A stretch of DNA of 64,000 nt from Lachancea kluyveri NRRL Y-12651. Taxonomy: Eukaryota > Ascomycota > Saccharomycetes > Saccharomycetales > Saccharomycetaceae. The first letter of the stretch is position 1. Each line of letters begins with the position of its first letter. The notes beneath the pieces are model-generated. The model was not told the origin of the DNA. It saw only the letters and a program-made list of their open reading frames with translations, and did not search any database. Positions 41,870 through 51,091 of the stretch are shown one piece after another. Where the stretch lies: contig CM000692.1 in NCBI GenBank assembly GCA_000149225.2, positions 496,001 through 560,000 of the forward strand, given 5' to 3'. Both the position numbers and the translations under genes were made by a program.

Positions 41870-42727
41870 TCAAACCACGTTGTTCCATATAGCGGTTTGT
41901 TGAGGCGTCGAAGTTGCCGTATGCACATCGTTATCATCCATGACGGTGTTCAAAAACCTCACGGGTTTATTCAACTTGCCATCACACTTGCCGTTATGCT
42001 CTTGCAACCTATTGAACCAATGCAACAGGTTGTCTCTAGAGGAGACAAAATTTATGTCCATAGATACTTCCTTGATAACGGTGATCCAAATCTCGGAAAG
42101 CTGTTCGTAGCAGATATTCTTGTAATAGTTGTTACTTGCCGTGCAAAACTGAGGCACCTGGGACAACAACTCTGTAGCAAAATCCAGAAACTTTAACGAC
42201 TGGGAAAGATTCTGACATTGAGGAGGTATGCTATTCAACAAACAGTCAACAAGACAGTTCAAAAATTCCAGAATGTAAGGCTTGATGCGAACGAACGAAT
42301 AGTCATTTAAATCCTGGGAATCATATTTTGAGTACGGGATGTTATCGTAGATGGACTGCAACTTCTGTTTTAGCAGTGCCACGTATTGGTCGATGTTGGT
42401 AGTTAGAGATTGGATGGAGACCAAGGTATGCTGAATTTCTGGATGAATCTTGACCAATTGCAACAAGGTTGTTTGCAAGCTATGTTTATCCATGAGTTCT
42501 ATAGCTCTCGGCAAAGGCAAGGGCTGTCCCTGGATAGCAGAAGTCACGGCCTTTCTGCGAGTGTGGTATGCTCGATGCTTTACAGTGCTGGCTGTTTGCG
42601 CCGCATCATCATTTGTAAGCCTTCTTTTCAATCTTGGTTTACTTATTTTACTACTTGTTGTCAGAGTTTGGTTGGTAGCGTTTGGAGTAGGCTTAAACCC
42701 CCAGTCAAATCCCATAGAATGTCCCAT
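41870..42727 (-). CDS. STS1: proteasome nuclear-targeting factor of the Cut8 family
   Basis: From the ATG at 42727 the product is 285 residues and begins MGHSMGFDWGFKP; the internal Met at 42715 (MGFDWGFKP) is an equally likely start because Sts1 begins MGFEWGFKP. Sts1 (319 residues) tethers proteasomes at the nucleus with importin alpha. A basic bipartite NLS-like region (PRLKRRL and HRAYHTRRK) precedes the Cut8 domain with GQPLPLPRAIELMDK, then the helical bundle with FVRIKPYILEFLNCLVDCLL. The TTG-started extension upstream was discarded. Context is YIR011C-YIR012W (divergent from SQT1). Confidence 0.92.
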   Translation of the reverse strand: MGHSMGFDWGFKPTPNATNQTLTTSSKISKPRLKRRLTNDDAAQTASTVKHRAYHTRRKAVTSAIQGQPLPLPRAIELMDKHSLQTTLLQLVKIHPEIQHTLVSIQSLTTNIDQYVALLKQKLQSIYDNIPYSKYDSQDLNDYSFVRIKPYILEFLNCLVDCLLNSIPPQCQNLSQSLKFLDFATELLSQVPQFCTASNNYYKNICYEQLSEIWITVIKEVSMDINFVSSRDNLLHWFNRLQEHNGKCDGKLNKPVRFLNTVMDDNDVHTATSTPQQTAIWNNVV

Positions 42728-42865
42728 AGCTGTTGTAATTGTGCTGGTGTGATTGCACTTGTGGTTTGTAGAACGTTTCAGTTTCACAGAGAAAGAAAAA
42801 AAAAAGTATAACAAATTTTGCAAATACCGTTAACGAGAAACAAAACCCGGGTAACTGCAAATACT

Positions 42866-43197
42866 ATGATGGACAGAGAGCAACAGGAGGACGACTCGAC
42901 GAAAGGAAGCAGCGACACATGCTCGAGGAGTAGTGATAGTTCTGGCATTCGAAACCCAAAACGCTTGTTTATTGTAACAGACGCTCCCCTGTTCTTTCTG
43001 TGTTGTCTCAAGTAACTACCGCTAGATGCGTTGACAAGCCTTTTCAGCATCTGGCGTTACTTGCTGGACCCAAAAAGATGAATAAGGTATTGGCATCAAA
43101 AAAACCGGGGAATTTTGTAGAATTGGGTGGACACCTTAACCCTAGAGTATACCCTGTTAGAAGTGCGATGCCTTGGAGTTTGCGTTCGAGCAAATAA
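42866..43197 (+). other. two overlapping short open frames in the STS1-SQT1 spacer, unassigned
   Basis: Frame one (42866-43015) starts with ATG and reads 49 residues, acidic and Ser-rich (MMDREQQEDDSTKGSSD). Frame two is open from 42940 to 43197 without its own early ATG and ends in a protein-like tail (KKMNKVLASKKPGNFVELGG). They overlap in different frames. This could be a degenerate or spliced small gene, or chance. I do not recognise either product, and the place has no extra gene in S. cerevisiae. Confidence 0.25.
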
Positions 43198-43224
43198 AAA
43201 CTCAAACGTTTCTTTTTCATAAGA

Positions 43225-43262
43225 TGAAAATTTTTGAAAATTTTTGTTAAGCGCGATGAGCT
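43225..43262 (+). promoter_or_regulatory. RRPE and PAC elements of SQT1
   Basis: A doubled RRPE-like motif (GAAAATTTTT twice, 43226-43245) is followed by PAC GCGATGAGCT at 43253-43262, about 70-105 bp upstream of the SQT1 ATG. This is the ribosome-biogenesis regulon signature and agrees with the role of Sqt1. Confidence 0.8.
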
Positions 43263-43330
43263 GAAGAAATCGTTAGTAACCTCTAAGTTTCGTATTGCAC
43301 AGTCTTTCGAAGCTAACGGTGGCAAGAAAG

Positions 43331-44632
43331 ATGTCAGATTTTGCAGCAGATCAACAGGAGCGTCAAGAAGAGTTCATTTCCAGCAATGATGTAGACGTGG
43401 AGATTGTTCCAGATGACACTGATGACATGCCTATGGAAGAAGACGATAATGGCGAGGACGGTGAAGAGGGTCCAGAGGAAGTTCCCGAGGGGATGGATGA
43501 AGAGAATATCGAAATTGATATGTCCAACAACTCTAGTACTTATTTTGACAAACACACAGATTCCATCTTCACAATCATGCACCACCCTTCGCTACCATTA
43601 GTCTGTACGGGTGGGGGTGACAACGTCGCCAACCTTTGGACTTCACACTCCCAACCACCAAAGTTTGCGGGTAGCTTGCCTCACACAGAATCCGTTATTG
43701 GTGGTGGATTCACCTCTGATGGCAAATTCTTGATCACCGGTGACATGAACGGTAAGATTCTGTGCCACAAGTCTTTGAAAGGTGGTGCACAGTGGAAGCT
43801 ATGTGGCGAATTGCAAGAAGTGGAGGAAATTGTTTGGATTAAAGTTCATCCAACCATTCCTAACATATTTGCATTCGGTGCCACTGACGGTTCTGTCTGG
43901 TGCTACCAAATCGACTCACAGTCCGGTTCGCTTGATCAAGTGATGAGTGGCTTCGTCCACCAACAGGATTGTAACATGGGTGAATTCATCAATATAGAAG
44001 AGGGGGAAAACAACTTGACTTTAGTTACGTGCTCCTTGGATAGCACCATTGTTGGTTGGAACTGCTACACTGCTCAGCCTATTTTCAAGATCACCTCATC
44101 TGAGTTAAAGGGTGTCGTAGCTCCATGGGTTTCTCTATCAAAGGCTCCAACTGCACTAACCAACAACGCTCAGATAGTCGCTTGTGGCTCCAATAATGGC
44201 ATCTTGGCCATTGTGAATTGCACTAGCGGAACCGTGCTACAACTTACCACCGTTATCGAGTTACAACCCGAACAGGATGAATTAGATGCCTCCGTGGAAT
44301 CTATCGCTTGGTCTCCAAAGTTTTCTCTGATGGCGATTGGCCTTGTCTGCGGTGACATTCTATTGTATGACACGATGACTTGGAGGGTCAGACACAAGTT
44401 TGTTTTGGAGGACTCTGTTACGAAACTACAGTTCGACGAAACTACTGGGTTTAACCTATTTGCGTCTTGTATCAATGGTAAAGTCTACGAATTTGACTCT
44501 AGAACCGGTAAGGAAGTTTTCGTTTGCGTAGGTCATAACATGGGTGTTCTGGACTTTGTTGTTATTGAAGGTGGCAAGAAGTTGATCACTGCCGGTGATG
44601 AAGGTGTCTCTTTAGTTTTCCAGCTTCCATAA
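43331..44632 (+). CDS. SQT1: WD40 chaperone for ribosomal protein uL16 (Rpl10)
   Basis: From the ATG at 43331 the protein has 433 residues (Sqt1: 431). Sqt1 captures nascent Rpl10/uL16 and delivers it to pre-60S subunits. An acidic N-terminal ~55 residues (DDTDDMPMEEDDNGEDGEE) precede a WD40 propeller; HTDSIFTIMHHPSLPLVCTG and later GH-WD-like repeats are visible, ending KLITAGDEGVSLVFQLP. A frame extension to 43295 starts with TTG and is not used. The RRPE and PAC motifs upstream support the function. Confidence 0.96.
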   Translation: MSDFAADQQERQEEFISSNDVDVEIVPDDTDDMPMEEDDNGEDGEEGPEEVPEGMDEENIEIDMSNNSSTYFDKHTDSIFTIMHHPSLPLVCTGGGDNVANLWTSHSQPPKFAGSLPHTESVIGGGFTSDGKFLITGDMNGKILCHKSLKGGAQWKLCGELQEVEEIVWIKVHPTIPNIFAFGATDGSVWCYQIDSQSGSLDQVMSGFVHQQDCNMGEFINIEEGENNLTLVTCSLDSTIVGWNCYTAQPIFKITSSELKGVVAPWVSLSKAPTALTNNAQIVACGSNNGILAIVNCTSGTVLQLTTVIELQPEQDELDASVESIAWSPKFSLMAIGLVCGDILLYDTMTWRVRHKFVLEDSVTKLQFDETTGFNLFASCINGKVYEFDSRTGKEVFVCVGHNMGVLDFVVIEGGKKLITAGDEGVSLVFQLP

Positions 44633-44759
44633 AAAAGATACGAAGCAAATGCAAACACTTTGTACATTAGTTATTTACGTGGTATATTGCACTATGTATA
44701 AGCTCAAAATCATATACCGGATTTTTTTTTTTTTTTTTTTCTTGTCAATATTCCAAACT

Positions 44760-45464
44760 CTATTTCAGGTGTTGTTTAATCTTACTGTCAATGATCTTAG
44801 AGATCACTCTATTCAACGAAGAACTTTCGTTGTTTATTTGATTTTCCAGTTGAAGTATGATTTGTTTCTCGATAATTTTCCCGGTCAAGTCAACTTCAAT
44901 ATTGACCTCGTCACCAATCGATTTTAATGGCATTGCTACGACTTCCTGGGTGTGTTTGATCATACTAATATAAAAGGTGCCGTCATCGTCTAGGTGGGTC
45001 ACGGTAAGCGAGGTGCCATCGATACAGATAAAACCTTTTTCCACGATATATTTGACATACTCTTGATCTCTTAACTTGAATCCAAAGATAATAGAGTTAC
45101 CTTCTGGGGTGCGTGAAGCGATATTTGCGACCGTATCAATATGGCCTTGTACGTAATGGCCGCCAAACCTTACTTCCTGTGACACAGCGCGCTCCAGATT
45201 CACTTTGGACCCAGGTTGCCAAGAGGCAACATTCGTCCTACGAATGGTCTCTGGAGAAATGCCGACTTTGAACGTGTCCGAGTTGAACTCAGTCACGGTT
45301 AAGCATATACCATTTATAGCAATCGAATCACCAATGTGACAGTCTGTAAGTATAGGAGCAGCATCCTTAATGGTGACCGAAACACCATTACCCCCACTTT
45401 CTGTATCGTCAAATGGTCTGTATTCAACGACACAACCAACGTGTTCTACAATACCGGTAAACAT
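44760..45464 (-). CDS. RIB5: riboflavin synthase
   Basis: The 234-residue enzyme from the ATG at 45464 (MFTGIVEHVG, the invariant family start) matches Rib5 (238 residues). It dismutates two 6,7-dimethyl-8-ribityllumazine molecules to riboflavin plus the pyrimidine precursor, as a homotrimer. Two lumazine-binding beta-barrel repeats are visible: residues 1-~105 with GDSIAINGICLTV and ~106-210 with GFICIDGTSLTVTHL, and GHYVQGHIDTVA opening repeat two. Met codons upstream in frame belong to the leader. It converges on SQT1 and would be YBR256C of the YBR row. Confidence 0.97.
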   Translation of the reverse strand: MFTGIVEHVGCVVEYRPFDDTESGGNGVSVTIKDAAPILTDCHIGDSIAINGICLTVTEFNSDTFKVGISPETIRRTNVASWQPGSKVNLERAVSQEVRFGGHYVQGHIDTVANIASRTPEGNSIIFGFKLRDQEYVKYIVEKGFICIDGTSLTVTHLDDDGTFYISMIKHTQEVVAMPLKSIGDEVNIEVDLTGKIIEKQIILQLENQINNESSSLNRVISKIIDSKIKQHLK

Positions 45465-45679
45465 CCTTAAATGATACGCTTCCTTTTTGGCTACTAGCAA
45501 CTAAAGAGCAAGGCTTGTTGGTATAACGATGGGTCATCCTATAGTTTTCTAGCAGTGCTGCCGTCACTCGTACAAAGATATATATATGTGCTATAGCATT
45601 AAGTAGGTAAAGTATGTGTAATGGTGAGTAGAATAAGATGACAAACAAGATGAGAGATGATTTGTCAGTATCCATTTTG

Positions 45680-47308
45680 CTAAAATAAAATCGGTATAAA
45701 GAGCACAAATAACAAATTTAGTAAACATTTGTTTACGCCGTTTGTGCCGGCAGCGTTATCAGAGACTATTGCCTTATTAAAGTCAATGTCAATGTTAACT
45801 GATGGCATCCAACTGTCGCTGCTGGCACTTTCAGAACTACAGTTATCTTCACTTTTATCAGATTTCTTTTTATGGAATTTCAATGGCCAAGAACTAGGTC
45901 TGGAACAGTCGGCTGCTAACTGGGTGGATTGAGTAACTTCTGTATACTCGGTTGTCATACTATCGTAAGAGGATACCGTTGCGCTCCGGGAGTAAGAGGT
46001 TGTCGCAGTAGTTTCATATGGTGACCATGTTGCAGCGGTAGCCTTGGTAGCTCCCGGTACGGTATGCCGAATTGCCTGTATTTCGGACTCATCTGAGTTC
46101 CAGTTGGCTTGAGCTAAAGACACTTCGTAGCTTTCCAGATCATAAACAACATAGGCTGCTGATAGAAACATATCACCAAGAATCATTGTGTCAACAGTGG
46201 GCAAAACCCCAAACCCACAATATTCATTATCTTCCGGGGCCAAAATAAAATTTTTTAAGGGGACTTTTATCTTCAAATCGCCAAAATCAAATAAGAACTC
46301 TGTGTCGTCGTTTTCCGGCGGACAGGTCATGGTATATATACCCTCCAAGTCATTGTAAGTGGCATTGACATAATTTGCCATAGAGTCTGCAAATTCTTGT
46401 GGCGCGACGAGAAGAGTGGTACCGGAGTCCAATAATGCTGGATACTTGGTAGACATCAAAATACTTTGTTCACTACCAGAGCTTTGAACACCAATGCCTT
46501 GAACAGTAACGTGAAATTTGGCCGGCTTGTTCACAACAGATGGGTGTATGTTGACCAAAGGAAATGTATACAAGTCACCAGTATACTTATTCGAATCGAT
46601 ACCACCAAACAGTATGGAACCACTACTGGAATCCAAAGAATTCAAATAGAGGGAATATGCAGTTTTGTCTATAACACCGTTATTTTTAAGGGCCAATGGG
46701 AAATTTTGATAATATGTATTAGGTGCTCCTTCATAGCCTTTCACAGATTCCAATCTTTCAAAGCCAATTCCGAGAACTCCAACCGTGGAGTTTGTTTCAT
46801 TAGCCACTGCAAATTGCATGTCTGCAATAAAATTGTCACCAAACGATACTACATCTTTGGCCCAATACCCGTTAGCAAAAGTGTTATCAGCATAATTTAT
46901 TTGAAACCTACTGTCGCTTTGACTGAAAGTTAAAGAATTATCTTTTTCAAATGTGCCATACCTGCTGCAATCAACTACCGATTTCGTAATATTTTTGCTT
47001 GGCTCAGTAGTGGTCTCGTTACTCAAACAGTATGGGTTATCAGAGCCAGTAACCCACAAGTCAGATGACCCAGTATCAAGGAGTACCGTTAAGTTTTGTG
47101 GAGGTGTACCCACATTGAGGTCGGCTGCGTAAAATATCTGTTCATTCTTTAAGTTTAACGCTAATGAATTTTGATTTCTTTTCCAGAGAGAATTACCATA
47201 GCTGACATCTTTATGTTTTGAAAACATCACTTCCATAACCCCATCTGTGGAAGCAGCTGTGGCTGCACAGAGTAGTAGGAATGATATTGATTCTTTTAGG
47301 AAATACAT
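45680..47308 (-). CDS. BAR1: secreted aspartyl protease, barrierpepsin/yapsin family
   Basis: The 542-residue product from the ATG at 47308 has a signal peptide (about 1-19), a KR processing site at 43-44, and two pepsin-type active sites, DTGS at 78-81 and DSGT at 294-297. Segments such as ESVKGYEGAPNTYYQNFP and VLGIGF are closer to Bar1, which degrades alpha-factor outside MATa cells, than to Yps1. The C-terminus ends in a Ser/Thr-rich stretch and a hydrophobic tail (NKCLLNLLFVLFIPILF) preceded by small residues, so a GPI anchor like that of yapsins is plausible; Bar1 of S. cerevisiae is soluble. SNL1 and VID28 nearby mirror YIL015W-017C, which favours BAR1. A pheromone-protease role is inference. 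Confidence 0.8.
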   Translation of the reverse strand: MYFLKESISFLLLCAATAASTDGVMEVMFSKHKDVSYGNSLWKRNQNSLALNLKNEQIFYAADLNVGTPPQNLTVLLDTGSSDLWVTGSDNPYCLSNETTTEPSKNITKSVVDCSRYGTFEKDNSLTFSQSDSRFQINYADNTFANGYWAKDVVSFGDNFIADMQFAVANETNSTVGVLGIGFERLESVKGYEGAPNTYYQNFPLALKNNGVIDKTAYSLYLNSLDSSSGSILFGGIDSNKYTGDLYTFPLVNIHPSVVNKPAKFHVTVQGIGVQSSGSEQSILMSTKYPALLDSGTTLLVAPQEFADSMANYVNATYNDLEGIYTMTCPPENDDTEFLFDFGDLKIKVPLKNFILAPEDNEYCGFGVLPTVDTMILGDMFLSAAYVVYDLESYEVSLAQANWNSDESEIQAIRHTVPGATKATAATWSPYETTATTSYSRSATVSSYDSMTTEYTEVTQSTQLAADCSRPSSWPLKFHKKKSDKSEDNCSSESASSDSWMPSVNIDIDFNKAIVSDNAAGTNGVNKCLLNLLFVLFIPILF

Positions 47309-47950
47309 CACACAGTCTTTTATCTCCCGATCTTTTACTCAGAGGCCAATCAATCGGTACAACAACGACAGGGCCTACATTTCTGCCCAGTTATATACCA
47401 TCAAGCTTCAAATGCAATTGAAAAAAAACAACCTCTGAGATCTTAATGTTTCAGGTTTCTCCCACCAATTTTCTTTTTGAAACCTCATCATCTGAACTGT
47501 AAAGATTCTGCTTTATTTGTTTTCGGCAAATCTACCCATTGTCCTTTCTTAATCGGGAAATTTCACTTGTGACACGCAGAAACGCTTCAAAGATTTCAAA
47601 CGCCACAAAGGTTTAGAGAAATCTTATGGCTTGAATACATCTTTGTTACACACAGTAAAAAATCGCTTAACTGCTCTTCCAGAATTACTGTTAAATTGTC
47701 CTTATGATAGTTGCGTGAATTCTTAATTGTCACTCATTTTCCACGTATCTCAAGACGTGAGAAAAAAACCAGATCTGGCGGCGCCGCGACAAACCATGTT
47801 ACGATGTTTATGTCAAGATATAACTTCAGTTTGAAATCGAAGTTACAAATTTATTTTCCCAGATGTATAAGAATTCGATTAGTGCATAATTGAAAGAAAA
47901 AAAATTTTTTTTTTTTGAGCTAAAACTATAGAGTGGAAGGGATCAGACAC
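47309..47950. other. spacer upstream of the BAR1-like gene
   Basis: About 640 bp holding the promoter of the protease and the 3' end of the transporter gene. Apart from the Mcm1-type site at 47537-47560 nothing else was recognised. Confidence 0.6.
47537..47560 (+). promoter_or_regulatory. putative a-specific gene operator (CATTGTC plus Mcm1-like box)
   Basis: CATTGTC (47537-47543), one spacer base, then the near-palindrome TTTCTTAATCGGGAAA (47545-47560), which fits the Mcm1 box. The site is about 230 bp upstream of the protease ATG. In Candida albicans and other non-WGD yeasts a-specific genes are switched on by the HMG protein Mat-a2 binding CATTGTC-type sequences next to Mcm1; S. cerevisiae BAR1 instead uses alpha2-Mcm1 repression. 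Motif match only. Confidence 0.5.
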
Positions 47951-49687
47951 TTAAACAGTTTTAAAGGGAAATTTTTCAGTAGAGGTTGAACATGATTTAC
48001 AGGCCGAAACTGCATCTACACCCTTAGTATACTGATACTCATTAAATTCATCTTCTGCTAGCTCGCTGAATGGAATCATACCCTTCATCCTGGCTTTTTC
48101 ATCTGTAAAAGCGCCATAGTAGTCCTTGTCGTCATGTTTCTTGTTGATCTCCAATGGAAACAGTAAACACAACAACCAGTATAGAAAAAAAGAAATTAAG
48201 AACGAAGTGAATGTGTCGGCATAATAGTAGTTAATAATACCCTTATTAGCGATATTATCATTATTGACTGCCCATACAATGCCCGGGATTCCTGGTGCCA
48301 TAGCACAAAGAAATGCGAGGATAGCTCTCCAGTTAACTCCCCAAGTGAAATAGTATTCACCTTTAATCTTGAACGCCTCAGAAACAGAATATTGCTGCTT
48401 TCTAATAACAAAATTATCGCATAGCATGACGGAAATGATGGGTGTCATAACGACACCAAAAGAACTCATGACAGTTAAAAAGGTTGAAGAAGAGTTGAAA
48501 AAGTTCCATGGCTGCACTACAAAGGAGAGAAGGGCAGTTATAATGGAGCCTCTTGTGATATTGATATATTTGGGTAATACTCCACTCAAATCCATCCCAC
48601 CAGCAAAACCGCAAGAAGAGATGTTGTAGGCTAGCTGCGCACTAGTAAAAGCAACGCCTAAAAAAAAAGTGGCAGCTCGAGAACCGGCTGTATAACCGTC
48701 GCGTAACCAGTAATCACTGATTTCCATAGGCATCCATACAGCCTTCCCATAAAGTTTGGTAGTGGTAGAGGCACCAATGACACCAAATAAAGGAACCAGA
48801 GTCGCTGGAATCAACAAAGCCGCCAAAGTTCCGGACCAGATAGCAGCTTTAGAAGAGGCAAATCTTGAATAATCACTCTGGTTTGTGGCACCAGGAGAAA
48901 TGGAACCAAACCAATAAGAAATCATATAAACCCATGCCCAGGCTCTTTTCGAACCGTGGATGACAGTTTTGGAAGATTTCAACACTTCACCAACCCCATC
49001 TGCTTGGTGTGTTAAATATATCACCATCCCAACCATACCGCAACAAGAAGCCATACAGGCAGTAATCAGAATATAGTTCATTTTCCTTGGCTTCAAGAAA
49101 TAGCAAACAATGCTTATCACGTGAAATATCATAAAACCGATTAGTTCCTTGGTATTCATATTAACATGCTTTGTCAATGTATTTGGTAGTGTAAAATAAT
49201 GATGAGACCAGGAGCTTAAAATCATGTTAATACAGAGGCCACCCAACCAAGCGTTGGAGCCGTAGTTTACAATACTCATTAAAATCCTGACCAAAATACC
49301 CAAACTGGAACCATAGATGCCAAATACAAACCTTTGCGAGATTGTGTAACCAACTTTCCAATTGTAACCCTGGTAAGAGTTTGGAATTGTGAAAAAGGCG
49401 GTTACAATATTGCCTACTAAAAAAGATGCAATGGTTTCACCGTAGCTCAATCCAACACTTAGAGCAGCAGTCCCAGATAGCCATGTGCCCATTTGGAAAG
49501 AGCACACACCCCAATAAGTGAAATTTGACCAGAATCCCCAAGTTTGGTCTTCGAGAGGAATCGGTTGTAAATCTGGGTTTTTTAAAATACTCAGAGTCTC
49601 CCGCTCATTCACCGGCACCTCAAAAAATTTCAGAGCGTCAGAACTTTTACAGAGCAATTGTTTGGTTCTAGACTTTTTATTTTCCAT
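47951..49687 (-). CDS. NCS1-family thiamine / nicotinamide riboside transporter (THI7-THI72-NRT1 type)
   Basis: The 578-residue membrane protein from the ATG at 49687 belongs to the NCS1 transporter family. It has about 12 hydrophobic segments and matches the Thi7/Thi72/Nrt1 group: LKNPDLQPIP near the N-terminus, TWGFWSNFTYWGVCSFQMGTW, GYNWKVGYTISQRFVFGIYG, SYWFGSISPGATNQSDYSRF, and DDKDYYGAFTDE before the cytoplasmic tail. In S. cerevisiae these carry thiamine or nicotinamide riboside across the plasma membrane; the substrate here is not decided by sequence. Other homologs (DAL4, FUR4, FUI1) are less similar. The family sits on other chromosomes in S. cerevisiae, so its place between the protease and SNL1 is a local insertion or a lost ancestral gene. 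An upstream extension begins at GTG and was trimmed. Confidence 0.88.
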   Translation of the reverse strand: MENKKSRTKQLLCKSSDALKFFEVPVNERETLSILKNPDLQPIPLEDQTWGFWSNFTYWGVCSFQMGTWLSGTAALSVGLSYGETIASFLVGNIVTAFFTIPNSYQGYNWKVGYTISQRFVFGIYGSSLGILVRILMSIVNYGSNAWLGGLCINMILSSWSHHYFTLPNTLTKHVNMNTKELIGFMIFHVISIVCYFLKPRKMNYILITACMASCCGMVGMVIYLTHQADGVGEVLKSSKTVIHGSKRAWAWVYMISYWFGSISPGATNQSDYSRFASSKAAIWSGTLAALLIPATLVPLFGVIGASTTTKLYGKAVWMPMEISDYWLRDGYTAGSRAATFFLGVAFTSAQLAYNISSCGFAGGMDLSGVLPKYINITRGSIITALLSFVVQPWNFFNSSSTFLTVMSSFGVVMTPIISVMLCDNFVIRKQQYSVSEAFKIKGEYYFTWGVNWRAILAFLCAMAPGIPGIVWAVNNDNIANKGIINYYYADTFTSFLISFFLYWLLCLLFPLEINKKHDDKDYYGAFTDEKARMKGMIPFSELAEDEFNEYQYTKGVDAVSACKSCSTSTEKFPFKTV

Positions 49688-51091
49688 TCTGTTACACTTT
49701 CTTGTGTTTTCCCTTTTACTTATTAAATAATTATAAGCATTGAATAGAAAAAAGCTCACTATTTATATCCTCTGTCGTAAAAGTGTAATACTAGGCTAAA
49801 TTTTTCTCCTCGACAAAGTTGACGCCTCATACTCAGAATCGGATATACGCTGAATTACGTTCCACATACAGGGGAAAAAAAGCACAGCAACCTGTTCTGT
49901 CTTAAGGTGACAAGATTTGAAAAGAGGAAATCAGAATGTGATGTCAATTGCAAAGAGCAGAGTAGTAAATACAGAAGTAGAAGTTTATACCTTCCAACTG
50001 GCTATACGCTAACACTTGGGTATGCATATAGTCCTTTTTTATCCTTTTTGTTGGGATGTCAGCATCCTCTTTGGTCCGTCCCAGTGGATGCCGCGCCAGG
50101 TAATAAGTAACGAAAGCAAAGGAATGAACAAAAAAAAAAAATACATAGCGTCTTGGGTATTGTGAGTTTGAGCGTTTTTTTATTATGGACCTATAGAAGT
50201 TGGAATCCACGTTTCTGTCTATCACAATTTTCTTACTGTCGTAACTGCTCCACTACTGTGTATACAGGTATCAATATCTACTAACCTCAAATACAGTGCT
50301 CGGTTTGGCCGTCGCGAGAGTGACGGCAAACTGTCCACTTCCTTCTGCGTAAACGACGGGTAAAACAATTACATGGAATGCTCAAGTTTCATTTTTTCCA
50401 ATTTCTAAATACCCGGGTTTTAAAAATTTAGGCACGACATGGGTTGGCACCTTTTTTTTTTTGCCGTGATTAACAAAGGTATATGGACCGGTCACTCATG
50501 TTGTTACCTTATGACTCTTAAAAAGACGTGAGCATGGATGGGCCCAAAGTGCTGCAAGTAGTAAGAAACTGTTACAGAAACTTGTTAGCTTAATGAAGTT
50601 GCTCGTAAAAATTTAAAAACCGAGAAAATCTATAAGCTTTTAGATTATGCAGGCCTACCAGGCCCAAAAAGAGAAGGAAAAAAAAATCAAAATTCTAGGT
50701 CAACATTTCTGAATTGAGAGGCTGCACTTACTGGAAAGTACCTATCCAAACTTGTAGTTATTGAATCCAAGATCTAGGGTACGAGCAGTCAATTTCATGT
50801 GAGTTATTTCATTAGCTTCATGGCAGTTACCCACCATGGCTGCTAACAAAACACGTCACCGGTGGGAGCGAATTCTTCTTGTTGCATCTTAAGCTGCCCC
50901 TACGGCACTATTTTTCACAAAGCTTAAGAATATCAGCCCACCATCTTGAACATCATTCTTTTTTTTTTTTCCTTCTTTCATTTCCTTTCAAATGACATGT
51001 CGATCTACGCTAGGCACGTGATGTTACACATCACGTGGTATTTGTATTTGTTATAAGAGAAAAAAAGGACATAGCGTATATTTTATTAATC
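49688..51091. other. 1.4-kb spacer upstream of the transporter gene
   Basis: Upstream region of the minus-strand transporter and 3' region of SNL1. Two CACGTG E-boxes, 51015-51020 and 51032-51037, lie close to the SNL1 end. Poly(T)/poly(A) tracts occur at about 50130, 50453 and 50961. No gene is supported. Confidence 0.5.

Noticed and set aside
42728-42823. N-terminal extension of STS1
   Set aside because: Opened only by TTG; the conserved GFDWGFKP start lies at 42727-42715.
43314-43330. Rpn4/PACE site (GGTGGCAAG) for STS1
   Set aside because: One base off GGTGGCAAA, directly before the SQT1 ATG and far from STS1.
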